Below are positions 1 to 11,901 of a stretch of 64,000 bases of DNA, piece after piece. Below the pieces are notes generated by a model that worked only from the letters and a program-made list of their open reading frames with translations, was not told the DNA's origin and made no database searches. Each line of letters opens with the position of its first letter. Position 1 is the first letter of the stretch. Source of the DNA: Sabellastarte sp. h YS-2021. Lineage: Eukaryota > Annelida > Polychaeta > Sabellida > Sabellidae. Both the position numbers and the translations under genes were made by a program. The DNA lies in assembly GCA_964017235.1 (NCBI GenBank), contig OZ024936.1, positions 18,080,496 to 18,144,495 on the forward strand. The letters are read 5' to 3'.

Positions 1-61
1 CATGTATATAGAAATATAGATGGATCAAAATGATAGAGACAAGAAATGAATGCAAAGTTAT

Positions 62-787
62 CTTTCTCATCAATAAGCATTCCTAGTTTAGCAAACTTTG
101 TACATCCCAGTCGTCATCCATCATTGGTTTTGTTTTTTGCTTCAGTTGCCATTTTGTCTGTCTCATCGACCTGTGACTTCCTCCAAATCCCCAAAAAGAC
201 TAGATTGGTGTAATGCTTTTTATGTTTCCTAGTTTAGCAAATTATCTCTCAGTAGGTCATAGTTTTGATCCACTAATTTAGCTTTGATTTTTGCTTCAGC
301 TGTCATTTTATCTGTCTTGGTGTCCTGTGACTTGGTAATAATTTTACTAGTTTCTTTTGGTCTGATATCACCAGTGGCTCCCCTAACTGGATCAGAAGAT
401 GATATACATGTTGTGTATTATTTTCTCTACACTGTATTTAACTTAATATAATCCTCCAAAAGACAAACTATACCAGTGTAATGTTTTTCTTTGGCAATGT
501 CTAGTGGATTCTGTCCTTTATTGGTCACTAAAAAATCAGGATGATGAGCCAGAAGTAATTTTACAATCTCAAGTGAATTTGCCAGCACGGCATAATGAAG
601 TGGTGTATCTCCATCATTGTCAGCACTGTTAACTTGGGCACCTTTTGCAGTGAGAAGTTTGACAACAGATGTGTGATTGTTATAACAGGCCATGATGAGA
701 GGAGAGATACCATTCTGACATCTACTGTCTATTTGTGCCCCCCGTGACTGAGTAATTTGTTTACATCCGCAGTGTGTCCTTCCTGGG
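62..787 (-). pseudogene. Paralogue C exon 2: decayed ankyrin-repeat and linker exon
   Basis: This is the counterpart of the intact paralogue A exon at 47642-48217. It begins after a TTTTAG acceptor (AG at 788-789) and first reads AQEGHTADVNKLLSHG, an ankyrin helix. The frame then shifts at a run of six G where paralogue A has four, and the readable ankyrin repeats continue from GAQIDSRCQNG to about 427. The frame is lost again near YIKLNTV, where a stop codon appears. Beyond it the linker is still recognisable (RPKETSKIITKSQ, then AEAKIKAKL), and a second, more decayed copy of that linker block lies at about 58-180. The splice donor that should follow the AAAG at 62-65 reads AT instead of GT. 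I see no death-domain exon; it would lie left of the window. Either frameshift could be a sequencing error, but several independent lesions point to a pseudogene. Confidence 0.8.
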
Positions 788-799
788 CTAAAATACATA

Positions 800-1560
800 A
801 ATATTTTGCTTTATATTTACTAGTATTGCATATGATTAATTACATCAACATTTAAAAAGCGATGAAGATGCAATTATGCATAGTTGTGAAAGAGTGTCAA
901 TGTTGCATATAACAGCTTCATTGTAAAGAAAAATGTTGTATCAAACACCATTATAATTCAGGTGTATATAAATTGTAAGAAAGATAGTCTGAAGTCTTAA
1001 TATGCAATAAAGTTTTGCATGATGAACATTATTGACTAGGATCATTAATCTGCAATTAAAAGTCCAGAAACATTGCAATTACATTTAAATTGTTGCACAA
1101 TTTAGCAGTTGTTGTGCTTTTTAAATAACGGGTAATCAGTTCAACATAAAATGTCTTTCATTACTGAATAAGACGATATATAATCAAAGCATGGGATCAA
1201 GATCAGATAATCAAAACCAAATCAGTGGTGATTACCATATCATCTGGTGTTCAAAAGAAAAAAAGTCTTGGGCCTTACATCATCTTGTCACCACCTCTTA
1301 TGACATTGTGATCGCCAGATGATCTAATGCTCAGCATTGATCATGTGGTGAACACCAGCTGAGACGTTGACCACATTATCTGCTGATCACCAGATAATAA
1401 TTTATTAGCATCAGGTCATCTGTGATCATAACTAATTATGGAACTATGATGTAGTTCACAAGAGGTAATAACTGATACACATGAGATTATTTTGTAATAA
1501 CCAGATATTCCTGTGCACACAAGATGATCTCATGCACAAAATGTGATACATGCTTAAAAT
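800..1560. other. Intron of paralogue C, no gene seen
   Basis: There is no coding signal here. The stretch from about 1226 to 1400 carries short inverted motifs (CATCTGGTGTTC and, further on, GAACACCAGCTG) that could be the remnant of a small fold-back element, but the match is too short to call. Confidence 0.3.
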
Positions 1561-1565
1561 ACGTA

Positions 1566-1890
1566 TAGGTTAATTGCCAAGTAAGTGTCCAATATTGGAA
1601 AATAATGGACTGTTTACAAGGTCCCTAAGGGACCGAGTCAACAGTCCATTATTTTCCAATATTGGACACTTACGAGGCTATTAACCTACTTAGATTACAC
1701 CTCTTCCGTAGTTTATAATTTTTAAGATGTTGTTTAACTTCTACTTTACATTCCTATATTCCTGGTGTGTATTTTTTCGATTTTTATGATCATATTAGTT
1801 GAAATAAATCTAAAAGGGTTTCTTTGGAAATGTGCTAAAAAGACTTCTATATATGGTCAAAATCACAAAGTGGCCAATAGTGAAGGATAA
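1566..1890 (+). repeat. Dispersed repeat with a 34-bp perfect hairpin, copy 1
   Basis: Positions 1581-1614 and 1640-1673 are perfect 34-bp inverted copies. The 25-nt loop between them contains the 15-nt palindrome GGTCCCTAAGGGACC. The following 200 bases (through ATTCCTATATTCCTGG and TTAGTTGAAATAAAT) recur at 29637-29990 in the same orientation, so this is a mobile or dispersed repeat and not a local hairpin. No coding capacity is seen. It lies inside the intron of paralogue C. Confidence 0.75.
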
Positions 1891-2223
1891 TGGAGGCTTT
1901 TAACAAACGAAAAAACTCCCAGGTGTAATTTAAATAAGGTCAGCCAAGGTATTAAGCATTTCATCAGCTGGCTACCGAAGGTGAGTTGAGGTTGCTTCAC
2001 GGTGACCAACATTTCTTGTACTGTCATTCTACTGTTATTAGTGATTAAAAACAGTGTCCAATCAGTGGCCATCCACTTATAGTGTGAACAACTCAGACAA
2101 AATGGGGCAACCTGGATGGCGGTTCTGCTGCCGAGAAAAACTTCTAACCACGGGACGATTACCTGTAGTGTGAAAGGGGCATTATGAAAGTACATATATC
2201 GACAGAAAAAATCTGAGATACTG

Positions 2224-2362
2224 AAGTTGTATACATTTTATCAGGCAATAGTTCTGTAAAATTTCACTGAATTTTGTTAAATAAAGGGAGACAAGGAAGT
2301 TGTATAAATTTTATGTTGTAATAGTTCTGTAAAATTTCAGTAAAGTATGTTAAATAAAGGGA
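2224..2362 (+). repeat. 73-bp tandem duplication
   Basis: Two adjacent copies begin with AAGTTGTATA at 2224 and 2297 and end with TTAAATAAAGGGAGA. The copies differ at a few positions, so the duplication is not very recent. The surrounding intron sequence (2220-2760) resembles the intron just downstream of exon 1 in paralogue A (about 51480-52000), including GGTTATATTACATGTT. Confidence 0.6.
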
Positions 2363-2914
2363 GAAATAGTAATGATGGATTTTGCCATATTTGGACATTG
2401 TGTTTTTTTCACAGTTTTGCACATGTTCTCAATGTATGCGTAATATACTTAATGTACACAGATAAAAAGGGTCACTTCGGTATCTCGGGGGTTATATTAC
2501 ATGTTTTTGTTTGCAATCCAAGTTTGGCTTAGTAAACCTACAGTTTCCCTATTTATACCTTAAATCATAGAATGTATTTTACAGATGAGTTTTATAATAG
2601 ATGAGTTTATAATAGTTAATCATACTGTAGAACCAATATATTATGAAAGAAGTAACTAGATAATGAACATTCTGAATAAAATTGCATCAGCCATTGTCAA
2701 CATCATTTCTTATTCTCATTTTCAGAGGAAATTTGGCACTTCAGGCATTATAAAAATTTTGAAATTCAATGGTATAATTTTGAAATAGCCCCTACTTCTT
2801 TAAGTAATCACCTTAAATAATTTTAAGATAGGCAGTTATAATTAACAAAATAATTATCAGTGTATGCTATAGAATATCATTTATTTGAATAAAAAACACA
2901 TTGTTAAAACCAAG

Positions 2915-3065
2915 TGAGGTCTGCAGTTCGAACCACAGACCTTATGTGGGAAATTTGGTAGGTGCTTACCGATGGTCTGCAGTTTACAGTACAGAACCTT
3001 GACCAACTGTATCTGCTGGTGTCCTCTGCCCACAAAACTACTCATCCTGACATATAAATAAAACA
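2915..3065 (+). mobile_element. tRNA-derived SINE, 5'-truncated copy
   Basis: An RNA polymerase III B-box-like motif (AGTTCGAACC, 2925-2934) is followed by a body that matches the SINE at 24301-24534 in the opposite orientation: TGGGAAA, TGGTAG, TGCTT, CAGTTTACAGTACAGAACC and TCCTCTGCCC occur in the same order. The A box is missing, so the copy lost its 5' end. The element ends within about 20 bases of the splice donor of paralogue C exon 1. The body resembles the conserved central domain of molluscan SINEs from memory; I could not compare it with a library. Confidence 0.7.
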
Positions 3066-3086
3066 AAGTAAAATATTCTCACAAAC

Positions 3087-3705
3087 CTGCAATGCATAAA
3101 GATGTATACCCATCCTTGTCAGATAAATTGACATCAGCTCCATGCAGTAGTAAAATGCTGACACTATCCACGTGACCTTCCTGTGATGCTATGCATAATG
3201 GACTAGCACCATTTATATCTAGTGAATTTATATCCGCCCTGTACTTAATTAAGAGTTTGACCACATCACTGTGGTTGAAAGCACATGCCACATGCAATGG
3301 TGTGGTCTGGTCCTCAATTTTTCTTATATGTAAGTCTACATTGTGTTTCAATAGTATCTTAACAACTTGTTCATGTCCCTTAAATGTAGCCAGCCATAAT
3401 GCTGATTGTCCATGTTTATCCTGAGTATTACAGTTAGCATGATGTTTTAGTAGCAGGTCCACCACTTTACAATGGTTCTTGAATGCTGCTACTAATAGTG
3501 CTGTCCATTGATCTTCCTTCTCCCTGACTTCAGTGTCTGCTCCATGTGACAGGAGTAACTCTACTACACTCAAACCATTGTACTTACTGGCTAAATACAA
3601 AGGTGTACAACCATCATCATCTGTACAGTTTATACTTATTCCTTTTTTCAGACAGTCCTTTACAACTGTTACATTAAACGTTAATGCAGCTTTACATATA
3701 TCCAT
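3087..3705 (-). CDS. Paralogue C exon 1: N-terminal ankyrin repeats
   Basis: This is an open first exon of 206 codons plus one base, 619 nt long, exactly the length of exon 1 in paralogue A. It starts MDICKAAL and holds about six ankyrin repeats with the usual DG-TPL-A-GH-VV-LLL-GAD pattern (CTPLYLASKYNG, SALWLATFKGHEQ, ASPLCIASQEGH). The ATG three bases upstream (3708) is also in frame; I prefer 3705 because the paralogues start MDIF. The exon ends GCA-G with a GT donor at 3085-3086 (GTTTGT), the same phase-1 join as in paralogue A. The exon is intact but its partner exon 2 is broken, so the locus is probably a pseudogene or yields only a short ankyrin protein. Confidence 0.8.
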
Positions 3706-3709
3706 CATT

Positions 3710-6700
3710 TATTCAGTATGTATCAAGCAATTTAACATTATTTTTTGTGATACTAAAACTGTAAAGGTTACAATGATTTGACATAAATGTATCTGTTTTT
3801 AATGAGTAACAATGCAGAAATATACATTATGAATTGTAAATATAGTTATGAAATTCATGGGCATACATGAATTTGCCTCATGTGAAACATTTAAAAGACT
3901 TTAACAATCAAACATTTGAATACACAATTCTACCCATAAAATGTGTTATGCACAGTGATCAAAACATTGTAAAATTTATACCCAAGATATTGATCTAGGT
4001 ATTGGTAGCCAAGTTATTCAGTATAGTCAATCTTTTTATTCAGTGCAAACAGATATTCCCAGTATTATACAGCGAGGCTTTTATGGTCTTGACACATAAA
4101 TCTTTATATGGGATTCCCGCATAACTGCAGTGTTTAAATCGTTAAACATAAAAACAAATCAAATCTGATCTGCCCCACTTCGACAGAAAAGACATTTTAT
4201 TTAGAAAGCATATCAAAACCTCAAATGTTGATATCCTCATGACAATAATATTAAAACACATAAACTTAAGTTCCCCATGGAAAATTGATATTTTGTGCAA
4301 ATCTTCAAATATGAAGAACTTATATAATGCCTTTAACACATTTTTTTATATTCATTAAAAGAAATTTATAAACACTGTTTCATGGACTTAAGGTCTACAT
4401 TTGAAGAGGCTTAGTATTACAGCTTTTATAGGAATCAATGCTTTTTCAAAATGATTTGTCACGTGTTTCTGAGTGGAATGGCCTTGATCCTGCCATTTCT
4501 GAGCCATTGTCGATCCCAAAACTGTGGGTCCTTCTTATCGCCTTCTCACGTTAATTATTGATTGATTATTAGTGATGTTGACATTCAGAATGACCCATAG
4601 ATGTGATTCAAGAAAGATCACAAACGAATTGGGTTGAACAGTAGTTGGCAGTGGCAGATTTATCCAAAAGTTATATTTATAATGGGGAACACAATCTTTT
4701 CATACATTTTTCCGTTTGTTGCTATTGTACAGGCATTTGGGATACTTATGGACAAGTCTTACCCATAAAATATTACTCTCAATTCCTGATCAAATTGCAA
4801 AGTTACATGGGAACCAACTTGAAGGCTAAAAACCATTCCCTTCAGTAAGACACAAATTGGACAGAAATCAGATGGCAACATTTCTTGGGTATTAATCTCT
4901 CCTTTTTATCTGTCAATCGGGAAAAAACGCCCAATCAGTTGGTAGGTCTATGATGATCTCTACAGGTCAAATGCTCACTCAGATAAGAAACTTACTTGGT
5001 GTATATTTTATAATTTTGATAATGAGACAAGACAAGCAGGTGACTTCATCCCCTCAAAAATCATCACCTGATATTGGGTAAGTGGTGGAGGATTACAGTG
5101 CCACAAAATGGTAAATCAATAGCATATTTGTCTATATACTTTAGCTTTAAAATCTCTATTATTATCATATTTCTCACATGTAAAGTTCTACCAATTTAAC
5201 TAAGTAACAATAACTGAATCACCACAAATTTTGCATTAAAATATATATAGAACTGGATATGCTTTAGCTTCAAGAGATAAATTATATTTCAATCATTTTT
5301 GCTGAAACAGAAAATTAATTGTCTATTGTTTATTCAATAAATTTAAAGATAAAAATATAATTGGTGTTAATTAATACTGGTAGTTATTTTAAATATTATT
5401 GCCTATAAGTATTAAACTGTGGGTTAGTCAAAACAGATAAATAAGATAAGGTATTATTTTACCTTATCTAATGTTTATTTATCATGAAATAGAATACAAA
5501 GAGATCTTTTCTAGACAGGTGACTCAGTGTAACTTACATATGTAGAATTAAACAGGTAACATGTATGATATAATACATAACCTCGGTGTGTTACCTAGTC
5601 TTTACTAGGCTCCAGTAACACATAATAAATAAATATAATAAAATAAGGGTCACCTATTAATCAGGACATATATGCCACAGGGTCTTTACCCTTTTAAAAA
5701 TGTAGAAATGCAAATACAAGAATGTACAACAGACGTCATGATTTACCAGTTCACTCACACAAGAAACAAACATTTTTGACTGTATTAAATAATGTTATTT
5801 ACAATGAGGTAAACAATCTATAGTCACACTATATCACCAATATTCGTGGTCAACATGATATACATTTTATTAAACATTTTGAGAAATTCATGTGAAAGTT
5901 CAGATGATTCCTTAGGATTTTATATAGCTTTAAACACATCTGCAAATGTCATATATATGACTGGTAGTTGAGGAGTTGGAATCTTTGTCAAGATTTGGCG
6001 CTGAAGACTCTCAATAAAGATCAGTAAACTACCAGGTTTCAAATATCTATTTTTGCTCGGGTGATGAGCTAGGGACAATGTGCCCTTCATATCTCATAAT
6101 TATGGCTTTAAAAAAAGAGACCTTGTATATCAGTAGTAAACATTGCAGAAAGTGCCACTATATATATATATATCCACCCCAAACGTGGGAGGATTTTTAA
6201 TTGTTTGAGAAGGCAGAACCAAACACAATTTTCTATCTGAGCCATGTCAAATATGTCTTACTCACATGAGAATCACACCAAGTGACACCAAAGCCATCCT
6301 ACAAAAATTTGTAGTGGGACTGTACCACAACCAAAATCATATGAGCCCATTTTTTGCAGCTCATAACCCCTACATGGGAAAGTGTGACCTTGGTGTTAGG
6401 TCAAAATCAAGATCCAAACACCTGAACTATTTAGTTGGATAGGGAAGTGAGTGTGATACCCATTATGTTAATCTGCCCCCTTTTGTAAAAGAAATTCCTG
6501 ACCAAGCCATTAAATCAGAGTTGTTCTAACTCTATAATCAACGTGAAGTAGAATACTGTGTGAAAGGTTTGAAGTGCAGAGCACAAGATATTTGTACAAA
6601 TTCCTCCCACAAAGTGATAACCAAATTTGGTTGTTCACACATGAGAATAGTTCATCAGGAGTGAGTCTGGGCAAGGTTATAAATATTAACACCACCAAGA

Positions 6701-8290
6701 GTTTATTCATGACATACTTATGTATAAATTCATGATTATTGTGTGTGCAAGTACACATAACAAAGGGTGGTATAAGTGTTTACTTTTATTCATTGACAGA
6801 AAATGAATAATACTTGAAAAGTCAAAGGATCAAATGCATGACAGAGGTATGATTTCCTAAAGTTTATTTTTATCAAATATAACCCTTCGCATTAAAAATA
6901 AAAATAAAACCAGTACAGTATAAATACAAATAACGTGATGGGATACCTTGATTACTTGAATGCTTCACTTCTGTATCACAGTGAGTTGATGTATCAGTAT
7001 AGTAGCATATACAATTACTTGTAAAAGACAGATTTATAAATAAATGCAATGGAAACGGTAGATATCTTTCCATGATTACGTACAAAAACTTTTGATTATT
7101 GAACAGCGGTTGTGGAAAGTCTTTCAGGAAACTGATGGGGATGTTATTCTTGAATGGAGATCTCCATATAGAGGCCATTCTTCAGGATATGCTTGAACTT
7201 TATATGATTACAAAAAATAACAATATTTTCTTCATCCAGACCTGTCATTCTGTGAGATCAAGAGAACCTTGTACAGACTAAAATTTTTGTTGGCTTTGTA
7301 TGTACCTCCCAGGTTTAAATCTATCTTTGGTCAGTGATTGAGTGACATCTATCTCAGTTTTGGGATGTGGCTTTGATGTGTAAACCACATCATCAGCTTC
7401 CTTCCCAAATAAAAGTTCCAAAAGTCGCCCCTTCTCTGCCTCCTGTCACTATTACTTTTTCTTGTAGTAGAATTCGTGTTCATTAACATTGGCTTATTTA
7501 TGTGTGTTTGTTCTACGTCAACGGAGTCATTTGTGTTTGGATTGTTAGGTTGTTCATGTCATTTTGGAGGAAAATTGAACAATAGTCTCCCAATATTGCA
7601 CAATCAGTTAACAATAACGTTTCACAAACCGCCGTTCCACTTTGCCAAAATCAATCAGGAATAGAAAACTTGAGAATTTACACATTCTATATTGTGAATG
7701 CTTGCGGACTACATTTATGACAATCATGTGTGTTAAAGGGGCCATGTAAGTTAATTTGGCTGCAATCGTTTGCAATATAATTTTCATTAGCAATTCACAA
7801 AAGTCGCTATTCTAGTTTTATTCATTTTCAGTTCTATTGTTATTTTGAAAGGTTCAAATGGTTTTAGTACATTTCTAAACTGATCTTTATCAATCTTTGT
7901 CATTGGAGGAAGCTTCACAGTTACTTATCTGTATTTGTTGTCTTTAGCAGAGACATTAATTGTCGGATAATGTCTCTTTATCACAGGACACCTTTGATTG
8001 AAGCTAATATGTCATACCTAATCATCTTAGATAAATTCAAAACATATTCTTTAACATAAAATAGCATTTAGATCGTTGTTGGGTGTAGCTTGTAGGAAGC
8101 AATGAATTTACTCCAGAATGTCAACTGGCCAGTAATGGTAATTTCAGGGAAGTTCTGGAATGATTTGTGAGAGTACTGCCTTACGAGGCATCATCGGCAG
8201 TCGTGGGCGTTCACGGACATTTTACGATAATCACAGGGAATGGCAGTTACAAAGGAAAATATGCCTATATGCATGGACTGATATTGGAAA
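3710..8290. other. Intergenic stretch, no gene seen
   Basis: The open frames here are short, in AT-rich sequence, and lack recognisable domains. Small structures are present: an AT-rich inverted repeat at about 5436-5481 (arms around AAGATAAGGTA and TACCTTATCT), a short stem around GTGTTAC/GTAACAC at about 5588-5624, and an (AT)n run at about 6163-6171. The region separates paralogue C from the transposon-rich block to its right. Confidence 0.5.
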
Positions 8291-8298
8291 GGGAAGGA

Positions 8299-8903
8299 TT
8301 GCAGAATTCCCCTCCCGGAAGTAGAAAGGCGTAGGAATATAAGCAAAGTTATTTTCTGCAATAATATAGTTCCTGATTAAATGGAAAATAAGATAAGTAG
8401 ACAGGTAGACATGTAGGCAGGTAGGCAGGTAGACATGTAGGCAGGTAGACAGGTTGGCTGGTAGGCAGGTCGGCTGGTGGGCAGGTCGGCTGGTCGGCAG
8501 GTCACCAGAACAAATATCCACAACTTTATGGTAATATAATGCATGTTTTTTTTTGTCTGATTAACCAATCAGAAGCCATGTTACATTGTTGTTTGTTTTA
8601 CAATCTCCAAATATAAAATATTCCAAAATGCTTCAATTTTTTTTTTTTAATTATTTTTATTATTTTCTTTTATATTTTTATTAATATCTGTCTACCTGCC
8701 GACCTGTCTATCTGCCGACCTGTCTACCAGCCGACCTGTCTACCTGCCTGCACGTCTACCTAATAATCCACATATTTATTAATTTGTACTATTTTATTTC
8801 ATTTTATTTATTTTTATTGGATATATATATATATATCTAGATATATATATATAGATATATGACGGAACTACTTTCAGCTATATCCGGGAGGGGAATTCTG
8901 CAA
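8299..8903. mobile_element. Inverted-repeat (fold-back/MITE-like) element with minisatellite arms
   Basis: Perfect 21-bp terminal inverted repeats lie at 8299-8319 and 8883-8903 (core GCAGAATTCCCCTCCCGG). Inside the left end, about 8396-8510 is a minisatellite of CAGGTAGGCAGGTAGACATG and variants. Inside the right end, about 8689-8761 is the complementary version (CTGTCTACCTGCCGACCTG). The arms could therefore fold on each other over an AT-rich centre. There is also an (AT)n run at 8822-8858. No transposase is encoded, so the element would be non-autonomous. Open frames in the left arm translate the minisatellite and are not genes. Confidence 0.75.
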
Positions 8904-8959
8904 TTTAGCCTTGGAAAGAAGTACAATTAGTTAGGCCAATGGGCATTCTTATAAGATGA

Positions 8960-9450
8960 CATATTACACACATTTATGTCTATTATCGCTCAAAAGTGTG
9001 TAAAGTAAACAAATGGTATTATCGTCAAACCCGGTTTTACCAACACACAGCATGAAAATAAACTGTGAAACTGCAGAACTTACACAAAATAACCTCCAAA
9101 AAGGAGCTTATGTTTACAGTACTAATTAAATACAAGAGTATCCAAAACGTGAGGCTATTCAATTTTCAATGTGTTATGATCAGTCATTATTTCATTAGTA
9201 GGAAAATAACCTGGTATGTACTAAAACACATCCACAGAAATAAAGAGAGAAAGAAAGTAAAAATTCTTATAAATTAACAACATATGGCAGATATGTTGAA
9301 GTAAAGGTGCGAGTACATCAGGAACCATTAAGTCACACATATAAGGCAGAAATATATGATATTGATATTATATGAAAGTTATATGAAAAAAAACATTACC
9401 AATAACATTATATATATGAAAGTTATATGAAAAAAAAACATTTCCAATAA
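8960..9450. other. Gap, no gene seen
   Basis: AT-rich sequence with a short direct repeat near 9370-9440 (ATATGAAAGTTATATGAAAAAAA followed by CATTACCAATAA or a close variant). This lies just 3' of the zinc-finger exon that follows. Confidence 0.4.
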
Positions 9451-9452
9451 AA

Positions 9453-10735
9453 TTAATTATTTTTATTTTTGCAAACAGTACACATGTATCTTTCTCCCAA
9501 ATCTTTGAGACAAACATTCTCACATAAGCAATGCAACCATTTGTTGCAATTGTCACATAACACCCAGTCAATATCTTTGGTTTTGGTAGCCTTTTTCTTC
9601 CCTTTCACCTTCAAACCTTTACCCCCTTTCCCACTATATAGATTTGGGGGAATCTCTTTCAAGCAAATAAAACAAAGTGACTCGTCAACTTCATCACAAG
9701 AGTGCTGGTCACTTAATTCAACTACAGGTGATTTATTGATTGTGTCATCTGTCAGTGTTGTCTGCTCCTGTTTAAATGAAGATATGACTAAGTGAAAAAT
9801 GTATGATAATCAGTGCAACAATTTAAATTATAATAGTGATCATAGCAATGGAAATTGTAAAGAAAAATTACATTGAAATAGAAATTAACCTTTGTTGTTG
9901 CTTTCTTTGCATCAATTTTTTTTTGTTTTTCCTGACGTGTAGTTTCTATTTTTGCCCGCTTTTTTTCCTTCTCCTTAAACACAAAACATAACACAGGAGT
10001 AAGAATGGAAATTAATATTGCTGAAGAATTAATAACTATTACATTCATTAGTACTTTTATTCCATCATATATTTCAAACCTTCATCTGAGATCTAACATC
10101 ATCACCAGTGATCACCCTGCCATATGTTATGATGCGAGTACTCCTTGGTTTTTCTGAGGTACTTGTAGCACTGGTTGATGGTAAGTCTTGCCTTATTGGA
10201 AAACTAAGTTCCAGTTCAGGTGGCAACTTTCTCACACACTGAAGTGGATGTGGGTATCTGAGGCACTTATCACACTGATCTTCAGTTGGTATGATTGACT
10301 GAATGTTTTCATTCAGGTTAACAACAGTACTTTTTGTGGTGGTGTCAGCTACTCTGTATGGATGAGAATGTTAATTTGTACTTATTGCGAATACTAAAAA
10401 AGTGTAACTGAATTTTATGTGATAATCTACAATGTTGGATTAAATTTTAATACATTAATAGTGTGCGATGTAAATTCTATGCTTTAATAATTGAAGAAAT
10501 TATGAGTGTTAATTTAATTTGATTCTCACTTTCTCTTCTTAAGTTTGGTTGAATCCAGTGCTGTTGGATCAAAAGGGCAAAGTCCCGTACATCTGAAGGC
10601 ACTTTGTATCAGTTTTGGTGATGCAGCCTGTTTTAAAGCATTGCACCATGTGGTGGGAAAGTAACACTTGGTTATCCTGCTTTTACTAGATCTTGCCCCA
10701 GCCGCCAGCACAATTGCATTTTTAGATAGCAAATG
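9453..10735 (-). pseudogene. 3' part of a pogo-like (DDE_1) transposase gene with a C-terminal PHD-like finger
   Basis: Four coding blocks on the minus strand read in order. Block one (10526-10735) contains ITKCYFPTTWCNALKQA, then IQSAFRCTGLCPFDPTALD, the pattern seen at the C-terminus of pogo/Tigger/jerky-type transposases. Block two (about 10076-10355) contains a CDKC motif in a proline- and serine-rich stretch. Block three (about 9890-9983) is a basic region (EKEKKRAKIETTRQEKQKK) bounded by a TTTAAG acceptor and an AAAG|GTTAAT donor. Block four (about 9453-9764) follows a TTTAAACAG acceptor and carries CFIC, then CDNCNKWLHCLC, then YMCTVC before a stop, a C4HC3-like zinc finger. The catalytic DDE part is missing: upstream of 10740 I find no coding match and a tandem repeat begins. 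It is either a truncated transposon or the 3' end of a gene derived from one. Confidence 0.6.
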
Positions 10736-10917
10736 TATGAGTTATTGTTTACATATTATTTAGCTCACAAAATTAGAATAAATTCGATTAAATGTGTCAG
10801 TATTAAAATTTGTTAAACTCCACCTTACAAACTGCATGGAAGGTTTGGAGATGGTGCATCATGTGTGAAGGTGCTGTTGAACATCAGGAATGTGCAAGGT
10901 TATTGCCAGTTGTGTTC

Positions 10918-11890
10918 TTAAAAGTTCTGCAACTTCACAAGGTGGTAGATCACCAAAAAGTAGGTGAAGGACTTATATAGAAGAAATTGCCTACATTTTC
11001 TCATTTTAGTAGCTATGAGTGTGCTATGCAAAAAGCTATAGATCTGCAACTTCACTTTGTGGTAGATCAGCCAAAAGTAGGTGAATGACTTATTTAGAAG
11101 AAATTGCCTATCTATGATACTTTTAGAGATAAAAGACATTTACTCATTTTAGTAGCTATTACTCAGCTATCTACTCACTTAGCTATTGACCTAGATCTGC
11201 AAAAGCAACAAAAATATAAAGGACACAGGAAAGTAAGCTTATCAAAAACTAGATGAATAACAAATGAAAAGATTTGGCTAACTTTAATACTTGTGAAGGC
11301 ATTTGACATTTATTTCCGTCATAATTTTGCTGCAACTAAGAAAATAGCTATTGCTCACTTATGGCATGCAATAGAACCCCAAACTATATGCCATGTTATA
11401 GTTATGGACAAAGTAACTGTACAACATATTTTAGGAAAATATTCTAACTGCAATAGTTTTGGAGTTACAATGGATTTACTCAACAATCAGAATTTCAAAG
11501 TAGCTATTACTCAGCTATGCAATGTGCAACAGGTCTGAAACTTTACTATGGGATAGCTTACCAAAAACTAGATGAATAACATACAAAACGATTTCCCTAA
11601 CTTTAATACTTTTGAAGATATTCCACATTTACTTCTGTCATTATTTTGCTACAAATAAGAAAATAGCTATTACTCACTTATGGCAAGCAATGGGACCCCA
11701 ATCTATGCACCATCTTATAGCTAAGGACAAAGTAGCTGAACAACATATTTGAAGAAAAACCTGTAACTGCAATAGTTTTTGAGTTATGAGTCCTTTACTC
11801 AAAGTAGCTAAGATTGATATTACTCACTTATCTTCAGGCCTAAGTCCATAAAACAAAAATCTGTAGCTGTATTAGTTTTGGAGAATTCTG
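10918..11890. repeat. Diverged tandem repeat array
   Basis: Two periodicities are visible. From 10925 to about 11110 a unit of about 120 bp repeats (ATCTGCAACTTCAC, GTGGTAGATCA, AGTAGGTGAA, GAAGAAATTGCCTA). From about 11230 to 11890 a unit of 319 bp repeats (AAAATAGCTATT at 11341 and 11660, followed by GCTCACTTATGG or ACTCACTTATGG). The motif AGTAGCTATTACTCAGCTAT recurs throughout. A related block lies at 18540-19010. Open frames inside are not conserved between units. Confidence 0.65.
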
Positions 11891-11901
11891 CGCGACACCC
11901 T

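Noticed and set aside
1581-1673. microRNA precursor
   Set aside because: The stem is perfect and belongs to a dispersed repeat; perfect long arms are more typical of a transposon hairpin than of a conserved microRNA.
1863-2195. 110-codon minus frame
   Set aside because: No domain, lies across a repeat edge in the intron of paralogue C, and composition does not look coding.
8231-8568. Two minus frames with repeated PTCLPAYMST-like peptides
   Set aside because: They are translations of the AGGTAGGC minisatellite arm in two frames, with no other support.
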